NCBI RefSeq assembly: GCF_017654505.1
Contig: NC_054534.1
Location: 41,203,226-41,267,225, forward strand
Source of the DNA: Polyodon spathula
Taxonomy: Eukaryota > Chordata > Actinopteri > Acipenseriformes > Polyodontidae
Length of the DNA stretch: 64,000 nt
Direction of reading: 5' to 3'
Of this stretch, positions 23,909 to 35,352 are shown piece by piece; positions within the stretch are counted from its first letter, which is position 1; every line of letters begins with the position of its first letter. The notes beneath the pieces were generated by a model. That model ran no database searches. It had not been told where the DNA came from and saw nothing but the letters and a program-made list of their open reading frames with translations. Made by a program: the position numbers and the translations under genes.

Positions 23909-24454
23909 TAATTATTATTATTGTTATTGTAGTGCAGTTGGGTTTGTGTACTGTAATCCCTGTCTATATGTGTTTACGTGCTGTGTGTTTATTCCCTCCA
24001 CAAAGTATTCTGCCACTGCTTTATTTACCTTTTGTGTGGATATTCCTGTGTATAATGTAACCTGTCTATTTGTCTTCCCAGGTCTTACAATTGGTTATTA
24101 TCTCTGACCCCAGTGGTTGTTGTTTGTCTGTCTGTGCCCATTGACACTGGTGTGCTGCTGAGGCATGGTACCCTATTTGAATTAGGGGGCTGGGCTAAGG
24201 TTGTAAGAAGTGCTGCAATGCCATTTTGTGTTGTTGTATGGAATAAAGTGGCTTGAATGCAGAGCAGGGGATAGAGCAATGGATTTTGGTGGGTGTGAGA
24301 TAGCGACTGAAAATAAAGTCATTGAACAAGGAAGAAAGTGTGTCTCCTGTTTTCTGCCTCCTGTTGAAACACTACATTATTATTGTTATTATTATAATGA
24401 TTACATATGAGGGAAACAGTACAGCTTAAAAAAATATGAAAAGTTGTACAATGG
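21893..24454. other. Non-coding AT-rich region
   Basis: No coding signal. It contains a (ATT)n microsatellite at 23861-23906. The stretch 22360-23300 is free of low-complexity sequence but was not assigned to any family. Confidence 0.5.
23861..23906. repeat. (ATT)n microsatellite
   Basis: About 15 consecutive attatt-type triplets. Confidence 0.95.
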
Positions 24455-24780
24455 TGTGACAGGGAGCCGGGTCACTGGCTACATCTCGGGGCTGCTACAA
24501 GGACATTGCTTTACAGACTGGCACTGAGAGAGAGAAAGTGACAGAGAGAGAGAGAGAGAGATCTACATCCAGGAGGGAAGCATCCGCTTTGTGGGAACTA
24601 CAACCATGGAGCCCTTTAACTGCAAGACGGGGTCTGTGAAGGCGATTGCCCAGCCAGGACTGTCGGAATGGCCCGGAGTCGCTGGGAGGCCAGGACATCA
24701 GAAGCAACACAACGGAAGTAGGTCAGCTTAGGGGATGTGGATCCCAAAACAGCATAGAAGGTTTACCGTAGATTACTAGG
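24455..24780 (+). mobile_element. LTR-like fragment
   Basis: Starts tgtgacagggagcc, close to the start of the solo LTR at 35353 (tgaaacagggtgaggagcc). It contains gtgaaggcgattgcccagcc at about 24637, a block also found in the LTRs at 35353 and 56536. It has no matching right end and no duplication, and an impure (GA)n run sits at 24524-24561. Confidence 0.45.
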
Positions 24781-24804
24781 TTAAATTCAGAAGTTCCTGT
24801 AGGT

Positions 24805-25260
24805 TCCCTCTGCTGGGTAGTGCATTTAAAAGCAAAGACTCAACCTTGAGCACCAAGAAGCTTTCAAAAGAAATCCGGGACAAAGTTGTTGAAAGGGGAT
24901 GGGTATAAAAAAATATCAAAGGCCTTGTATATCTCTTGGAGCACGGTCAAGATGATTATCAAGATGTGGAAGGAGTATGGCACCACAAAGTCCCCGCCTA
25001 GATCAGGCCGTCCCTCCAAACTGGATGACCGAGCAAGAAGGAGACTGATCAGAAAGGCTACCAAGAGACCAATGGCAACTTTGCAATAGCTACAGGCTTT
25101 TATGGCCAAGACTGGTCAAAGTTTGCATGTGACAACAATATCCCAGGCACTCCACAAATCTGGCCTGTATTTTGTTCAAGAAAACCCACCCTATAGGGTA
25201 GTTTCTCATCGGCAAGGACTGGGACACTTGTCAGGATAGAAGAGAAAATGAATGGAGCAT
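24805..25260 (+). pseudogene. Tc1/mariner transposase fragment, internally deleted
   Basis: KKLSKEIRDKVVER at 24855, then KKISKALYISWSTVKMII and SGRPSKLDDRARRRLIRKAT, are the two N-terminal DNA-binding helix-turn-helix units of fish Tc1 transposases. After an in-frame stop at 25087 the similarity continues to about 25190, then jumps to the FSSARTGTLVRI region, missing about 100 codons including the first catalytic aspartate. No inverted ends were found. It abuts the 3' part of a LINE at about 25260. Confidence 0.8.
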
Positions 25261-27895
25261 GATTTCCATTACATGAGAGTAGATGTTGAACTTCATGCTG
25301 ATATGAACTCTGCTCTCGCTAAGATAAGAACCAACTAAGACGTAGCTTTGCAGTAAACTAATGTGATCCATCTGGATCTCCATCCATTTGTGTTGTTTTC
25401 CATCTGATGATGTAGATATCCTTCTGTCTGTTGTTGATTGCTGAAGTGTAATGCTGTCTCCAGGGATCAGCTCATTTTGCCTCCCCAGCACATCAGCACA
25501 CACAACGACTATGATGCTGGCTCCAGGGATCAACTCAGTGCAGTCTCCCCAGCGCATCAGCATGACAACCTTCTGTATTGAGCTAAGTAGGGTACATCTC
25601 TGGGGTCTTCAAGTGGGCAGCTTCCATCCTCAGTGTTTCGTTTACTAGCCCACAGTACCTCAAAAGGGTTCAACATTGATTCTGCCATCCCAGCAGCCCT
25701 CTCCTACCCTTCAGTCCCACTCAGCTCAGCCCAGCTTACTTACCTGTACATCAGCATTGCTTTCTTTCTATTGTGCTTGAGATCCCCATCCAGAATCTTT
25801 CTGTCTCAACCACAGCCAGTTGCTGCTCCTTTCTGCTGCTTCAGATAAGTTCTTCACTGTACGATGCAACTCTTGGCCACTGAACCTGACATCTCTGAGA
25901 AACTGGGTTGTAGAGTGTGCCACAAATCCTCAACAACCCACCTCCACTGGGTAAACTCAGACTCTCCATCCCCGCTGTTCGGCTTCAGCAGCTAATTGAG
26001 CATATCGAAGTTTCTTCCTCTTATACGCCTCATCCACAGCATCTTCCCATGGTACTGTTAACTCTACCAGATGAACACGGCGTGCTAATCCAGACCACAA
26101 GACAATATCTGGTCGAAGGTTAGTGGTGGAAAACTCAGGTGGAAAGGTGGGGAAGCCATTGACCAACATCTGCCAGCATCTTCCAGTCTCTAGCAGTTTC
26201 CGATTTTCCTGAGTGAGTCTTGGTTTTAACCTTTTCTTGGTGGTTGCTCTCCTGGACAGAGGAATATTGTCTTTTGTGTGTAATGCTTTGATGGAACTGG
26301 TGGCAACTTATTGGTCAGGTTACACTTGTCTTCCAATGCTAAGGCCAAACATCGCAGCACCTGGTAATGGCGCCAAGTAAACCGTCCTTGGCTAACACCC
26401 ACCTTACATCCTGTCAAAATGTGCCTTAATGTTGCAGGTGATGAACACAAAGGACATGAGGGATCCTCACCCACCCAGAGGTTTATGTTCTGTGGTGATG
26501 GGAGAACATCATATGCTGATCTGATGAAACTGGTCTATAACATTGTCCGTAGGTCTTGCCAGCCAATCTTGCATTGTTCTACACTTTCCCATCTCATCCA
26601 TTCTCCCTGCTTGGCCTGGGAAATGGCCTTTACTCACCTGATCCTCTCCTCCTGCTTTTGCACCTCATTGACTATCAGCTTCCTCTGTTGAGCCGGGGTT
26701 GCCTTGTGCCATGTAGGAGGAGCTGAACTGAGACCAAAACCTCCTTTTCAATGGTGAACTTGCCCCATAATATCTCCGATTTGAAGGGCAGCCTTAGCAT
26801 CTTCTACCTCTTTCTTTGCCGTCCATTTTCTTCCAGTTTGCAACACACGTGCTACCTACCTTACGCATTTGTCGCGTGAATCTAATAATGTCATTTCCAG
26901 TTGGACTTTAGCGCACTTAAACTCCTCGGTTAGAGTAGAGATTGGTAGCTGCAGTATTCCTTTACCATAAAGTCCCACTCTGCAAAGGCAGCGTGGAACT
27001 CCCAACCATTTCCTGATGTATGAACTGATTAAAGTTTCTAGCGTCTTAACTGTTGTCAAGGAAACCTTGTACACGGTCAGTGGCCACAGCAGTTCTTGGT
27101 AGTAGACCAAACTGAAAGCACCAGTTTCAGTTTGCCCAGTAAAGCACTGCTGTCTATGCACTTCAACCCTTCCACTGCTTGTTGTCTAACTTCTTCCACA
27201 TGAACTGTCCTTTAGATCCCCATCGTACCATCTCCCTAGACGTTTTACTGGCTTCTCAGACACTGTTGGTATTGCCTCACCATTAATGTAGAACCTTTTA
27301 TCTACTACTTTACCTTTAATTATAGAGATGCTCCTTGATTTAGTGGGCTTGAATTGCATTCATGCCCATTCAATGTTATTGGTTAATTTGCCCAATAACC
27401 GGTTAGTGCAGGCTACTGTTGTAGTCATTGTTGTCATGTCATCCATGTATGCTCGAATTGCTGGTAGTCGCATTCCACTACCCATTTTGATGCCCTTATA
27501 ATTACTTCCATTGCTATGGTAAAAGCCAGTGGAGAAATCGTACATCCTGCCATTATCCCAACTTCTAGGCATTGCCATGTAGTGCTGAATTCTGAAGTTG
27601 AAAAACTAAATTGCAAAACTCCAAAGCAGGCTTTCACTAAATTTGTTATTATCATCGGTACACTGAAAAAATCAAATGCTGCCCAAAGAAGTTCATGTGG
27701 CACTGAAACATATGCATTAGCCAAATCCAGGAATGTCACATGGAGCTCCTTCCTCTACTTTTTTAGTTGCCAGATTACGCTGGTGTGTTCTAAGCATCCT
27801 GGGAAACATGGAATGCCTTCTTTTTGTACTGAAGTGTCAATGAAGCAGTTCTTTAATAGGTAGGTTGACAATCTCTGAGCAATCATGCTAAAGAA
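25233..27895 (-). mobile_element. 5'-truncated non-LTR retrotransposon, probably RLE class
   Basis: Minus-strand RT begins near 27890 with a region resembling RLSTYLLKNCFIDTSVQKEG. It passes FLDLANAYVSVPHELLWAAF (motif A), GIMAGCTISPLAFTIAMEV (motif B) and IRAYMDDMTTMTTT (motif C with catalytic DD; about 27440). Then follow WPLTVYKVSLTTVKTLE, a CPLC-x7-LRHILTGC zinc cluster (about 26420-26460), and near 26100 RPDIVLWS...HLVELTVPWED...AYKRKKLRY, which looks like the PD-(D/E)xK restriction-like endonuclease of R2/HERO/NeSL-type LINEs. Domain order RT, CCHC, endonuclease fits that class. There are many stops and frame changes. The N-terminal half is missing; the break coincides with a (TA)n tract at 27896. 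About 0.7 kb of 3' UTR follows. Confidence 0.75.
25440..25565 (-). repeat. Two tandem copies of a structured 3'-UTR motif
   Basis: Two copies of ccagggatca followed by ctccccagc and catcagca (25455-25500 and 25513-25562). Each can form a gctgg/ccagc stem. A third copy lies at 39665-39713 next to the Penelope element. Confidence 0.7.
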
Positions 27896-27905
27896 AATCT
27901 TGCAT

Positions 27906-27943
<38 letters not shown>
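27896..27943. repeat. (TA)n microsatellite
   Basis: Nearly pure TA tract at the truncated 5' end of the LINE. Confidence 0.95.
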
Positions 27944-27947
<4 letters not shown>

Positions 27948-28172
27948 AAATAGGTCCTTGTGCCTTCGATGTCGCCATTTCTCTTATTTTGTAAAGATTT
28001 TGTGTGAAAATGTTTACTGCACCGAGGTAGGTCCGTCTTCAGGGCTGCAGCAACATTCCAAAACACTCGCATTCAAGGCTTTCTCCTAATATGCTCATCT
28101 ACTGAAAATACACAAGCAGGGCTGTCTCTCACAGTGCCTGAGTAAAAAGAGTTAAAGAGCCAGGTCTACATA

Positions 28173-29766
28173 TAGAGTGGGTCTCAAAAGTATTCACCCT
28201 CCTTGGACACATTTTATTGTTTTACAACATGGAATCAAAATGGATTTAATTAGGAGTTTTTGCCACTGATCAACACAAAAAGGATCAAAAAGTCCATAAT
28301 GTCAAAGTGAAAAATAAAATCTACAAATTGTTGTAAATTAATTACAAATACAAAACCAAAAATAATTGATTGCATAAGTATTCACCCCCTTGAGTCAATA
28401 TTTGGTAGAGGCACCTTTGGCAGCAATTACAGCCATGAGTCTATATTGATACATCTCTACCAGCTTTGTACATCTAGACACTGCAATTTTTGCCCATTCT
28501 TCATTGCAAAATTGCTCAAGCTCCATCAAATGGATGTGGAACTCTTTCCACATATTCTCAGTTGGATTGAGGTCCAGGCTTTGACTGGGCCAATCCAGGA
28601 CATTAACCTTTTTGTTTTTAAGCCACTCCAGTGTGGCTTTGGCTGTATGTTTGGGGTCATTTTCCTGCTGGAAGATGAATCTTCTCCCAAGTCCCAGGTC
28701 TCTTGCAGACTTCCAGGATTTCTCTGTACTTGCTGCATCCATTTTGCCCTCTATCTTCACAAACTTTCCAGGCCCTGATTTAGAGAAGCATCCCCATAGC
28801 ATGATGCTGCCACCACTATGCTTCACGGTAGGGATGGTGTTCTCAGGATGATGTGCGGTGTTAGACTTGGCCAAACATAATGCTCAGCATTGAGGCCAAA
28901 AAGCTCAATTTTGGTCTTATCAGACCATAGAATCTTCTTCCACTTGGTCTCAGAGTATCCCACATGCCTTCTGGCAAACTCTAGCTGATATTTGATGTGA
29001 GTTTTTATCAACAATGGTTTTCTTTTTGCCATTCTCCCATAAAGACCAGTTTTGTGAAGCACCCGGGCTATTGTTACCATATGCACAGTGTCTCCCAGCT
29101 CAGCCGTGGAAGACTTTAACTCCTTTAGAGTTGCCATGGGCTTCTTGGTGGCCTCCCTGACTAGTGCCCTTCTCGCACGGATACTCAGTTTTTGAGAACG
29201 TCCTGTTCTAAACAGATTCACAGTTGTGCCATATTCTCTCCATTTCTTAATAATGGACTTTACTGTGCTCTGGGGGATATTCAATGCCTTGGAAATGTTC
29301 TTATATCCTACCCCTGATTGGTGCTTTTGAAGAACCTTATTCTGGATTTGCTTTGAATGTTCCTTTGTCTTCATGATGTAGGTTTTGTTAGGAAATGTAC
29401 TAACAAACAGTGGGACCTCCCAGAGACAGGTGTATTTAACCTGAAATCATGTGAAACACCTTAATTGCACACAGGTGGACTCCATTCAACTAATTATGTT
29501 ACTTCTAAAGACAATTGGTTGCACCAGAGTTTATTTAGGTGTGCCATAGCAAAGGGGGTGAATACTTATGCAATCAATTATTTTCTGTTTTATATTTGTA
29601 AATAATTTAGAACAATTTGTAGATTTTATTTTTCACTTTGTCATTATAGACTTTTTTGTGTTGATCAGTGGCAAAAACTCCTATTTAAATCCATTTTGAT
29701 TCCATGTTGTAACACAATAAAATGAGGAAAGGTCCAAGGGGGGGTGAATACTTTTGAAAGCCACTG
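28173..29766 (-). mobile_element. Tc1-like transposon 1 with IR/DR ends
   Basis: Inverted ends of about 225 bp (left tagagtgggtctcaaaagta, right reads inward cagtggctttcaaaagta) are flanked by TA (28171-28172 and 29767-29768). Inner direct repeats gcataagtattcacccc sit near 28371 and, inverted, near 29560. This is the IR/DR arrangement known from fish Tc1 elements such as Sleeping Beauty, where transposase binds both outer and inner sites. Confidence 0.92.
28395..29374 (-). pseudogene. Tc1 transposase, one frameshift
   Basis: Cut-and-paste transposase of the DD34E type, about 325-340 codons. The start at 29374 (MKTKEHSKQIQNKVLQ) leads through two helix-turn-helix units (SGVGYKNISKALNIPQSTVK; ATKKPMATLKELKSS) to the first catalytic aspartate in ILWSDKTKIELFG (about 28915). 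The frame breaks near 28860, after HYVW, and resumes in a second frame with KHSGGSIMLWGCF, the second aspartate in FQQENDPKHTAK, and the glutamate in SLDLNPTENMW, ending STKY at 28395. All three catalytic residues are present. The start is the first methionine and matches the family length. The frameshift is the only gross lesion noticed. Confidence 0.88.
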
Positions 29767-29769
29767 TAT

Positions 29770-32700
29770 ATGCAAATCAACGTTGTCCAAGTTCAGTTAA
29801 TTCTTGAAACACATTGTTCCTTCTTGGTCCATTTTCTGTCCAGCAACACGTTATATAACCAGAATGCTCAGCGAGGTTGGTTATTTGTTAGTTTATCTGC
29901 TAGTCTAGCGAATGAATAGAAAAAAAATGGATGGAAATGCATCAAACTTTCTTTTGTTCAGATCAAGAAAATGTATGTGATAACCTTTTTTTTTTTTTTT
30001 TTAAGAGTGACATCATTATGTACAGCTGCCCGTTCGCTAGAATCCAGTTTAATGGAAACCTGTTTTTGTACAATAAGATTTGATTATTTTTTTGTGCAAA
30101 ATTTTGCAAGTTCGCGAGAAATACGCTTTTTTGTTGATGGAAACATAACTAGTGACCAAACGTTTAAAATGTATTTTTGATTTGTGTATTAGCTTCTCCG
30201 GGTCAGTGGTAGTAATGCATGGATAGTGAATTCAGTCTTTTCTTTCAACAAAAAATACATGATTGCCATTTTCAAATGGTTTCTGGAGCGACTGAGACCA
30301 ACACAGAGGCTTCACTCATTTTAATTAACTACAATAAATGGAAACGTTGAAAACCTCAAGTTTAATGTTTACAACAAATATAACCTTGTTTGAGGGACTA
30401 TTTTTTTTCTTCAAAGCATAACAATGTATAATAAAATTATTAGTTTTTTTTTTTTTTTTTTTTTTTAATATAAAAAAAAGACATCTCTTCTAAAATTGTA
30501 TCAGTTTTATAAGCGGGATAATACACTCCAGGGCTTATGAGTTGTTACATTTTCAGACACATTAAAAAAGTACAGTATTTGTTGTCTCTCCATACTAGAT
30601 TTCGCATCAGGTACTTTTTTAGAACAAAGTCGATACAAAAACAATTGTTTCAAAAGCTTCAAAATACAGATTTTTACCAGTATTGCTGACCACATTTAAT
30701 CAGTGCTGGTACTTTCTGCCAAACAAACATGCAAACCGTATAAATGATTCGGGTGAAAAGTTTTATGAAATGGAAAATGGAATTTCTTTAGAGTTCAGGC
30801 AGGATCCTGTAGGTATTGTCAAAATAAACAATAAACATCAATTTATAGGTGTTCCTTTTTATTTCCTCTATACAGCATTTTTTTTTTTTCAGTATGCAAA
30901 GCCACAACATGTTTTATATCCCATCTTTAAGTTTAAGTGGCAATTTCTGTTTTATGTAGTGAGAACATTATAGTGCTGAACATTGAAACAGTTTCCATGT
31001 AATTATGTATCTGGGAATCAAGGATGTTCAAACCAGCAAGTAATTATTTGTTTGAGAGAAAAGGTAATGTATTGTATGAGCTTAGGAGATGCTTAATAAT
31101 AAAGCCACATACAAAACATGTCTGAGATCAGGATGAAAGTCTAATGCTTGAAAGGACATCTATTATTCAGACATAAAGAGGCATCTAAAACCCCTAACAG
31201 CATATAAACTAGCTATTTTCATCCAATCTTATAATAATACTGTCTCACAGTTGTATACATTTTCTTCTTTTTTTTTTTTTTTTGGTTACTGTGTTTACTT
31301 TTCATCTCCATTAACTATAAACTTACCCAGCAGCTACCTGATGTATTTTTACACCTGAATGCAGGACTATGTTTTAAATTAAATTAAATTAAATTTAAAC
31401 CCTACAGGAGACTATGACCCTCATTGGAAAAGTCTTAACAATGTCATACTGGGAAATAATCTGTTTCAGAAGAGGAAAGGCAATGCTTAAGTTAAGAGTC
31501 TGTAATGTTTTCAAGGGTTACTGCATGCTGGTGCCTTTAACCCTGCCGTCTTACTAAAGGTCCTGATTAGCATACCAAATTGTAAAAGCAGCTTTCTATT
31601 CTTTATGGGATACACTGCTATAAAGAAGTAATAATTGTATTTAACATTATAAATCTCACAAATTGTCTAGCAGTCTCAGTAGTGTGGTCTTTATCCTATG
31701 ACGAATTCCTCACCAAAGTGGAATAATGACCATCTTTGAATACTAAATGAAGATATTGGAAATAAAGAGAAACCAGTATGTAAACCATCCAGCTTACATT
31801 GAAAAATAACTGAAGTCATAAGTAAAGAATTAATTTAGTTTGTTCTTTATTTATTTTAAGCATCTTGATGATGTGAATGTACTGCTTCATCTCTCTCTGA
31901 AATAAAATGAATAGGAAAATGGTATCCAAAATAATTAACAGATTAACTGTATATACAACATTCTGTTCCAAATTATTATACACCACACTTCATCATACCT
32001 GACATAACTATGCATGTTGTTCCAAATATTCCTTGTATAAACACAATATTAATATAAGTGTAATAGTTTATTTCTCAGTGTTACAGAATTGACAGTTGTG
32101 ATATATTTTTAAGGCAAAATCTAGCAAAGCTGCTTATTATTGGATAGACCCTATTGATGATTTTATATAATCATTTTTTTAACATTGTAGATCAAGACAG
32201 TGCAGCCATATTTCTTCTTCTATCCTACATACTCATTTCATGCAGTAAGATAAGAGGGGTGAAATGCTACAGTAACCTCAGAAACAGTCAGGTGCAATGG
32301 CAACAACCTCTCTGTCCTTCTTTAGTGCTTTCCAACATTGAACACCCCCTATGAATTCACTGTAAGTAATGTACTGTTAAATTATTACGAACATTTGTAT
32401 TAATATAGGTTTCACTGTTTAAGTCGTACAATGCAAGAATGTCTTCATCCAAGCGTCTTTGCACTTCCTGTGATCAATCAAGTTGTGTCACCTCATCTAT
32501 TTCATCTGTGCCTCAGATTGAGTTAAATTGTGTCCTGAAAAACTTTATGAAAATAGGGGATATTTTTGTGTTTTTTTTTTTTTTTTTTTTTTTGCAACAG
32601 CCTGGTACTTTTCTTCGTGTTTGATATCTAAAAAGTAGGAAAAATTCATGATAACATTAAAAAAGATTGTCCTTCAATATCATCTCACCCACCCCTACAA

Positions 32701-32885
32701 TTTTCCACAACAATTGGTCAAATATCAAGTCAATCTGGGGCAAAATAAATTGTAATTTTCTAGTGGCCTTGCTTATTATATGAGGTTTACACTACTGTAA
32801 ATGCACATTGTATGTTTTCATTTCGGTACTCATGAAATGTAGGTATGCCTACATGTTTTATTTGAGTATTAATAAAAATATAATA
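29770..32885. other. AT-rich spacer without recognisable genes
   Basis: Contains T runs at about 29985-30001, 30443-30465, 31267-31283 and 32571-32593, and an AAATT run near 31378. Frames are short and show no family resemblance. Confidence 0.5.
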
Positions 32886-32886
32886 T

Positions 32887-32895
32887 TATTATTAT

Positions 32896-32960
<65 letters not shown>

Positions 32961-33007
32961 AATTAGATTATATATATGTATATGACATGTTATGACAATA
33001 CTGACAC

Positions 33008-33098
<91 letters not shown>
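32887..33098. repeat. (TA)n, (GT)n, (TA)n microsatellite complex
   Basis: TA tract at 32900-32957, GT tract at 33012-33041, then TA tract at 33042-33098 running directly into the Tc1 end at 33100. Confidence 0.95.
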
Positions 33099-33099
<1 letters not shown>

Positions 33100-33104
<5 letters not shown>

Positions 33105-34722
33105 TGCCTTGCAAAAGTATTCAGACCCCTGACCAATTCTCTCATATTACTGAATTACAAATGGTACATTGAAATTTCATTGTGTTTGATTTTTTTTTTT
33201 AAAACACTTAAACTCAAAATCAGTTATTGTAAGGTGACATTTGTTTTATGTTGGGAAATATTTTTAAGAAAAATAAAAAACTGACACATCTTGCTTACAT
33301 AAGTATTCAACCCCTGTGCTGTGGAAGCTCCCAGTTTGTATCGATGAAAGAAATTGCCCTAACGAGGACACAATTACCTTACCATTGGCCTCCACCTGTG
33401 AACCATTAAAGTTGCTGTCACATTTTCTGGATAAAAACCCCACTGTTGAAGGATCACTGGTAAGGCTGTGAATCTGAAGGAAAATGAAGACCAAAGAGCA
33501 TTCTACAGAAGTTAGAGATAAAGTAATACAAATGCATATATTAGGGAAAGGGTACAAAATAATATCCAAGTGTTTGGATATCCCAGTGAGCACAGTTGGA
33601 TGAATAATCAGGAAGTGGAAGCTGCATCACACCAGCCAGGCACTGCCAAGAAAAGGTCGTCCCTCAAAACTCAACGCTCAAACAAGAAGGAGACTTGTGA
33701 GAGAAGCCACAGAGAGGCCAACAATCACTTTGAAGGAACTACAGAGTTCAGTGGCTGGGAGTGGAGTAATGGTGCACCAGTCAACCATATCAAGAGCTCT
33801 GCATAACACTGGCCTGTATGGGAGGGTGGCAAGAAAGAAGCCGTTACTCAAAAAGTACCATCTGAAAGCACGTCTGGAGTTTGCCAGAAAGCATGAGAGT
33901 GACCCAGCTGCGATGTGGGAAAAGGTTTTGTGGTCAGATGAGACCAAGATAGAGCTTTTTGGCCAAAACACAAAGCGCTATGTGTGGCTCAAACATAACA
34001 CTGCCCATGCCTCAAGACACACCATCCCTACAGTGAAGTATGGTGGTGGCAGCATCGTGCTATGGGAATGCTTCTCATCAGCAGGGACTGGGCATCTTGT
34101 TACAATTGAAGGAAGAATGGATGGAGCAAAATACAGGAAAATACTACAAGAGAATCTGCTTCAGTCTGCTAAAAAACTGAAGCTTGGGAGGAAATTCACC
34201 TTTCAGCAGGACAATGATCCCAAGCACAAGGCCAAAGCAACATTGGAGTGGCTCAAGAACAAAAAGGTGAATGTCCTACAGTGGCCCAGTCAAAGTCCTG
34301 ATCTCAATCCCATTGAGAATCTGTGGCACTATTTGAAAATTGCGCTCCACAAGCGTCGTCCAACCAACCTGAACAACCTGGAGCAAATCTGCCAAGAAGA
34401 ATGGGCCAAAATCACACTGACACTGTGTGCAAAGCTGGTACATACTTACCCCAAAAGACTTAAAGCTGTTATTGCAGCGAAAGGTGGCTCTACCAAATAT
34501 TAATGTGTGGGGGTTGAATACTTATGCAAGCAAGATATTTCAGTTTTTTTTTTTTTTCTTAAAAATATTTCCCAACATAAAACCAATGTCACCTTACAAT
34601 AATTGATTTTGATTTTCAGTGTTTTAAAATAAAATATCGAACAGAACGAAATTTCAATGTACCATTTGTAATTCAGCAATATGAGAGAATTGGTCAGGGG
34701 TCTGAATAATTTTGCAAGCCAC

Positions 34723-34726
<4 letters not shown>
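33100..34726 (+). mobile_element. Tc1-like transposon 2 with IR/DR ends, inside a TA tract
   Basis: Left end cacagtgccttgcaaaagta, right end inverted cacagtggcttgcaaaatta. Inverted repeats are about 220 bp with inner direct repeats ataagtattcaacccc near 33299 and, inverted, near 34510. TA repeats flank both sides, consistent with TA target use in a microsatellite. It is a different family from the element at 28173. Confidence 0.92.
33484..34503 (+). pseudogene. Tc1 transposase, single nonsense codon
   Basis: One continuous 340-codon frame including the stop, interrupted only by TGA at 33601-33603 (codon 40). The start MKTKEHSTEVRDKVIQ is at the normal family position. Features in order: first helix-turn-helix (LGKGYKIISKCLDIPVSTV), GRPSKLNAQTRRRLVR linker, second DNA-binding unit (ATERPTITLKELQSS), first catalytic aspartate in VLWSDETKIELFG, second in FQQDNDPKHKAK, and glutamate in PSQSPDLNPIENLW, making DD34E. 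The C-terminus GGSTKY is complete. The TGA lies where related transposases usually have arginine or lysine, so a C-to-T change at a CGA codon is a simple explanation (inference). Residue-level damage elsewhere cannot be judged without an alignment. Confidence 0.92.

Positions 34727-34779
<53 letters not shown>
34727..34779. repeat. (GT)n-(TA)n microsatellite
   Basis: Short GT then long TA tract on the right side of the Tc1 element. Confidence 0.95.
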
Positions 34780-34784
<5 letters not shown>

Positions 34785-35347
34785 GTTTGAAAAGTAAATA
34801 GTTTGTGATATTTGAGTTCTAATCAATGTATAAACCATGCCCAGTTCAGAATTCACAAATGCTTTTATCGGCTTCAATTTATAAAAAACACATTGTTCTA
34901 ATTTCACATTCTTGTATGCCTTTAAAACATTGACAAAGTAAATCTATTTCTTGATTTCTGATACAGCTGTGATACACCTGTATGATAATTCCCTTTGGAA
35001 TATAAACAGTGTTTTTCCTCGATTCCATCAGGATAACAGAGTACTTCATATATTTACTTTTGTATCATCCCCATAGATATTTTCATAATAGCTTAAACAT
35101 AATATAATTACAGAGTGGTAATAACAAATAAACCAATATGTACATTGGATTAAACTACCAGTACTGTGTTATTTTGTGGTACTCATTAAAAAGTGATACC
35201 ATGTACTGCACTTGCCTGGGCATGTGCAAATGATTTCTGCTGAAAAAACAAGGAAAACAGCCATCTGATTTCTAAACAACCAAACGCCCTTTTTTATACA
35301 ATTTTATCATTTAACTGATAAGCAAGAAATTGGCTTATCTATAATTG
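34780..35347. other. Non-coding spacer
   Basis: Nothing recognised. Confidence 0.5.
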
Positions 35348-35352
35348 TAAAC

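Noticed and set aside
28446..28851. Plus-strand frames of 79-110 codons
   Set aside because: Antisense shadows of the Tc1 transposase.
32976..33284. Frames across TA/GT tracts with (YI)n peptides (also near 51201, 59425 and 63272)
   Set aside because: Microsatellite translations only.
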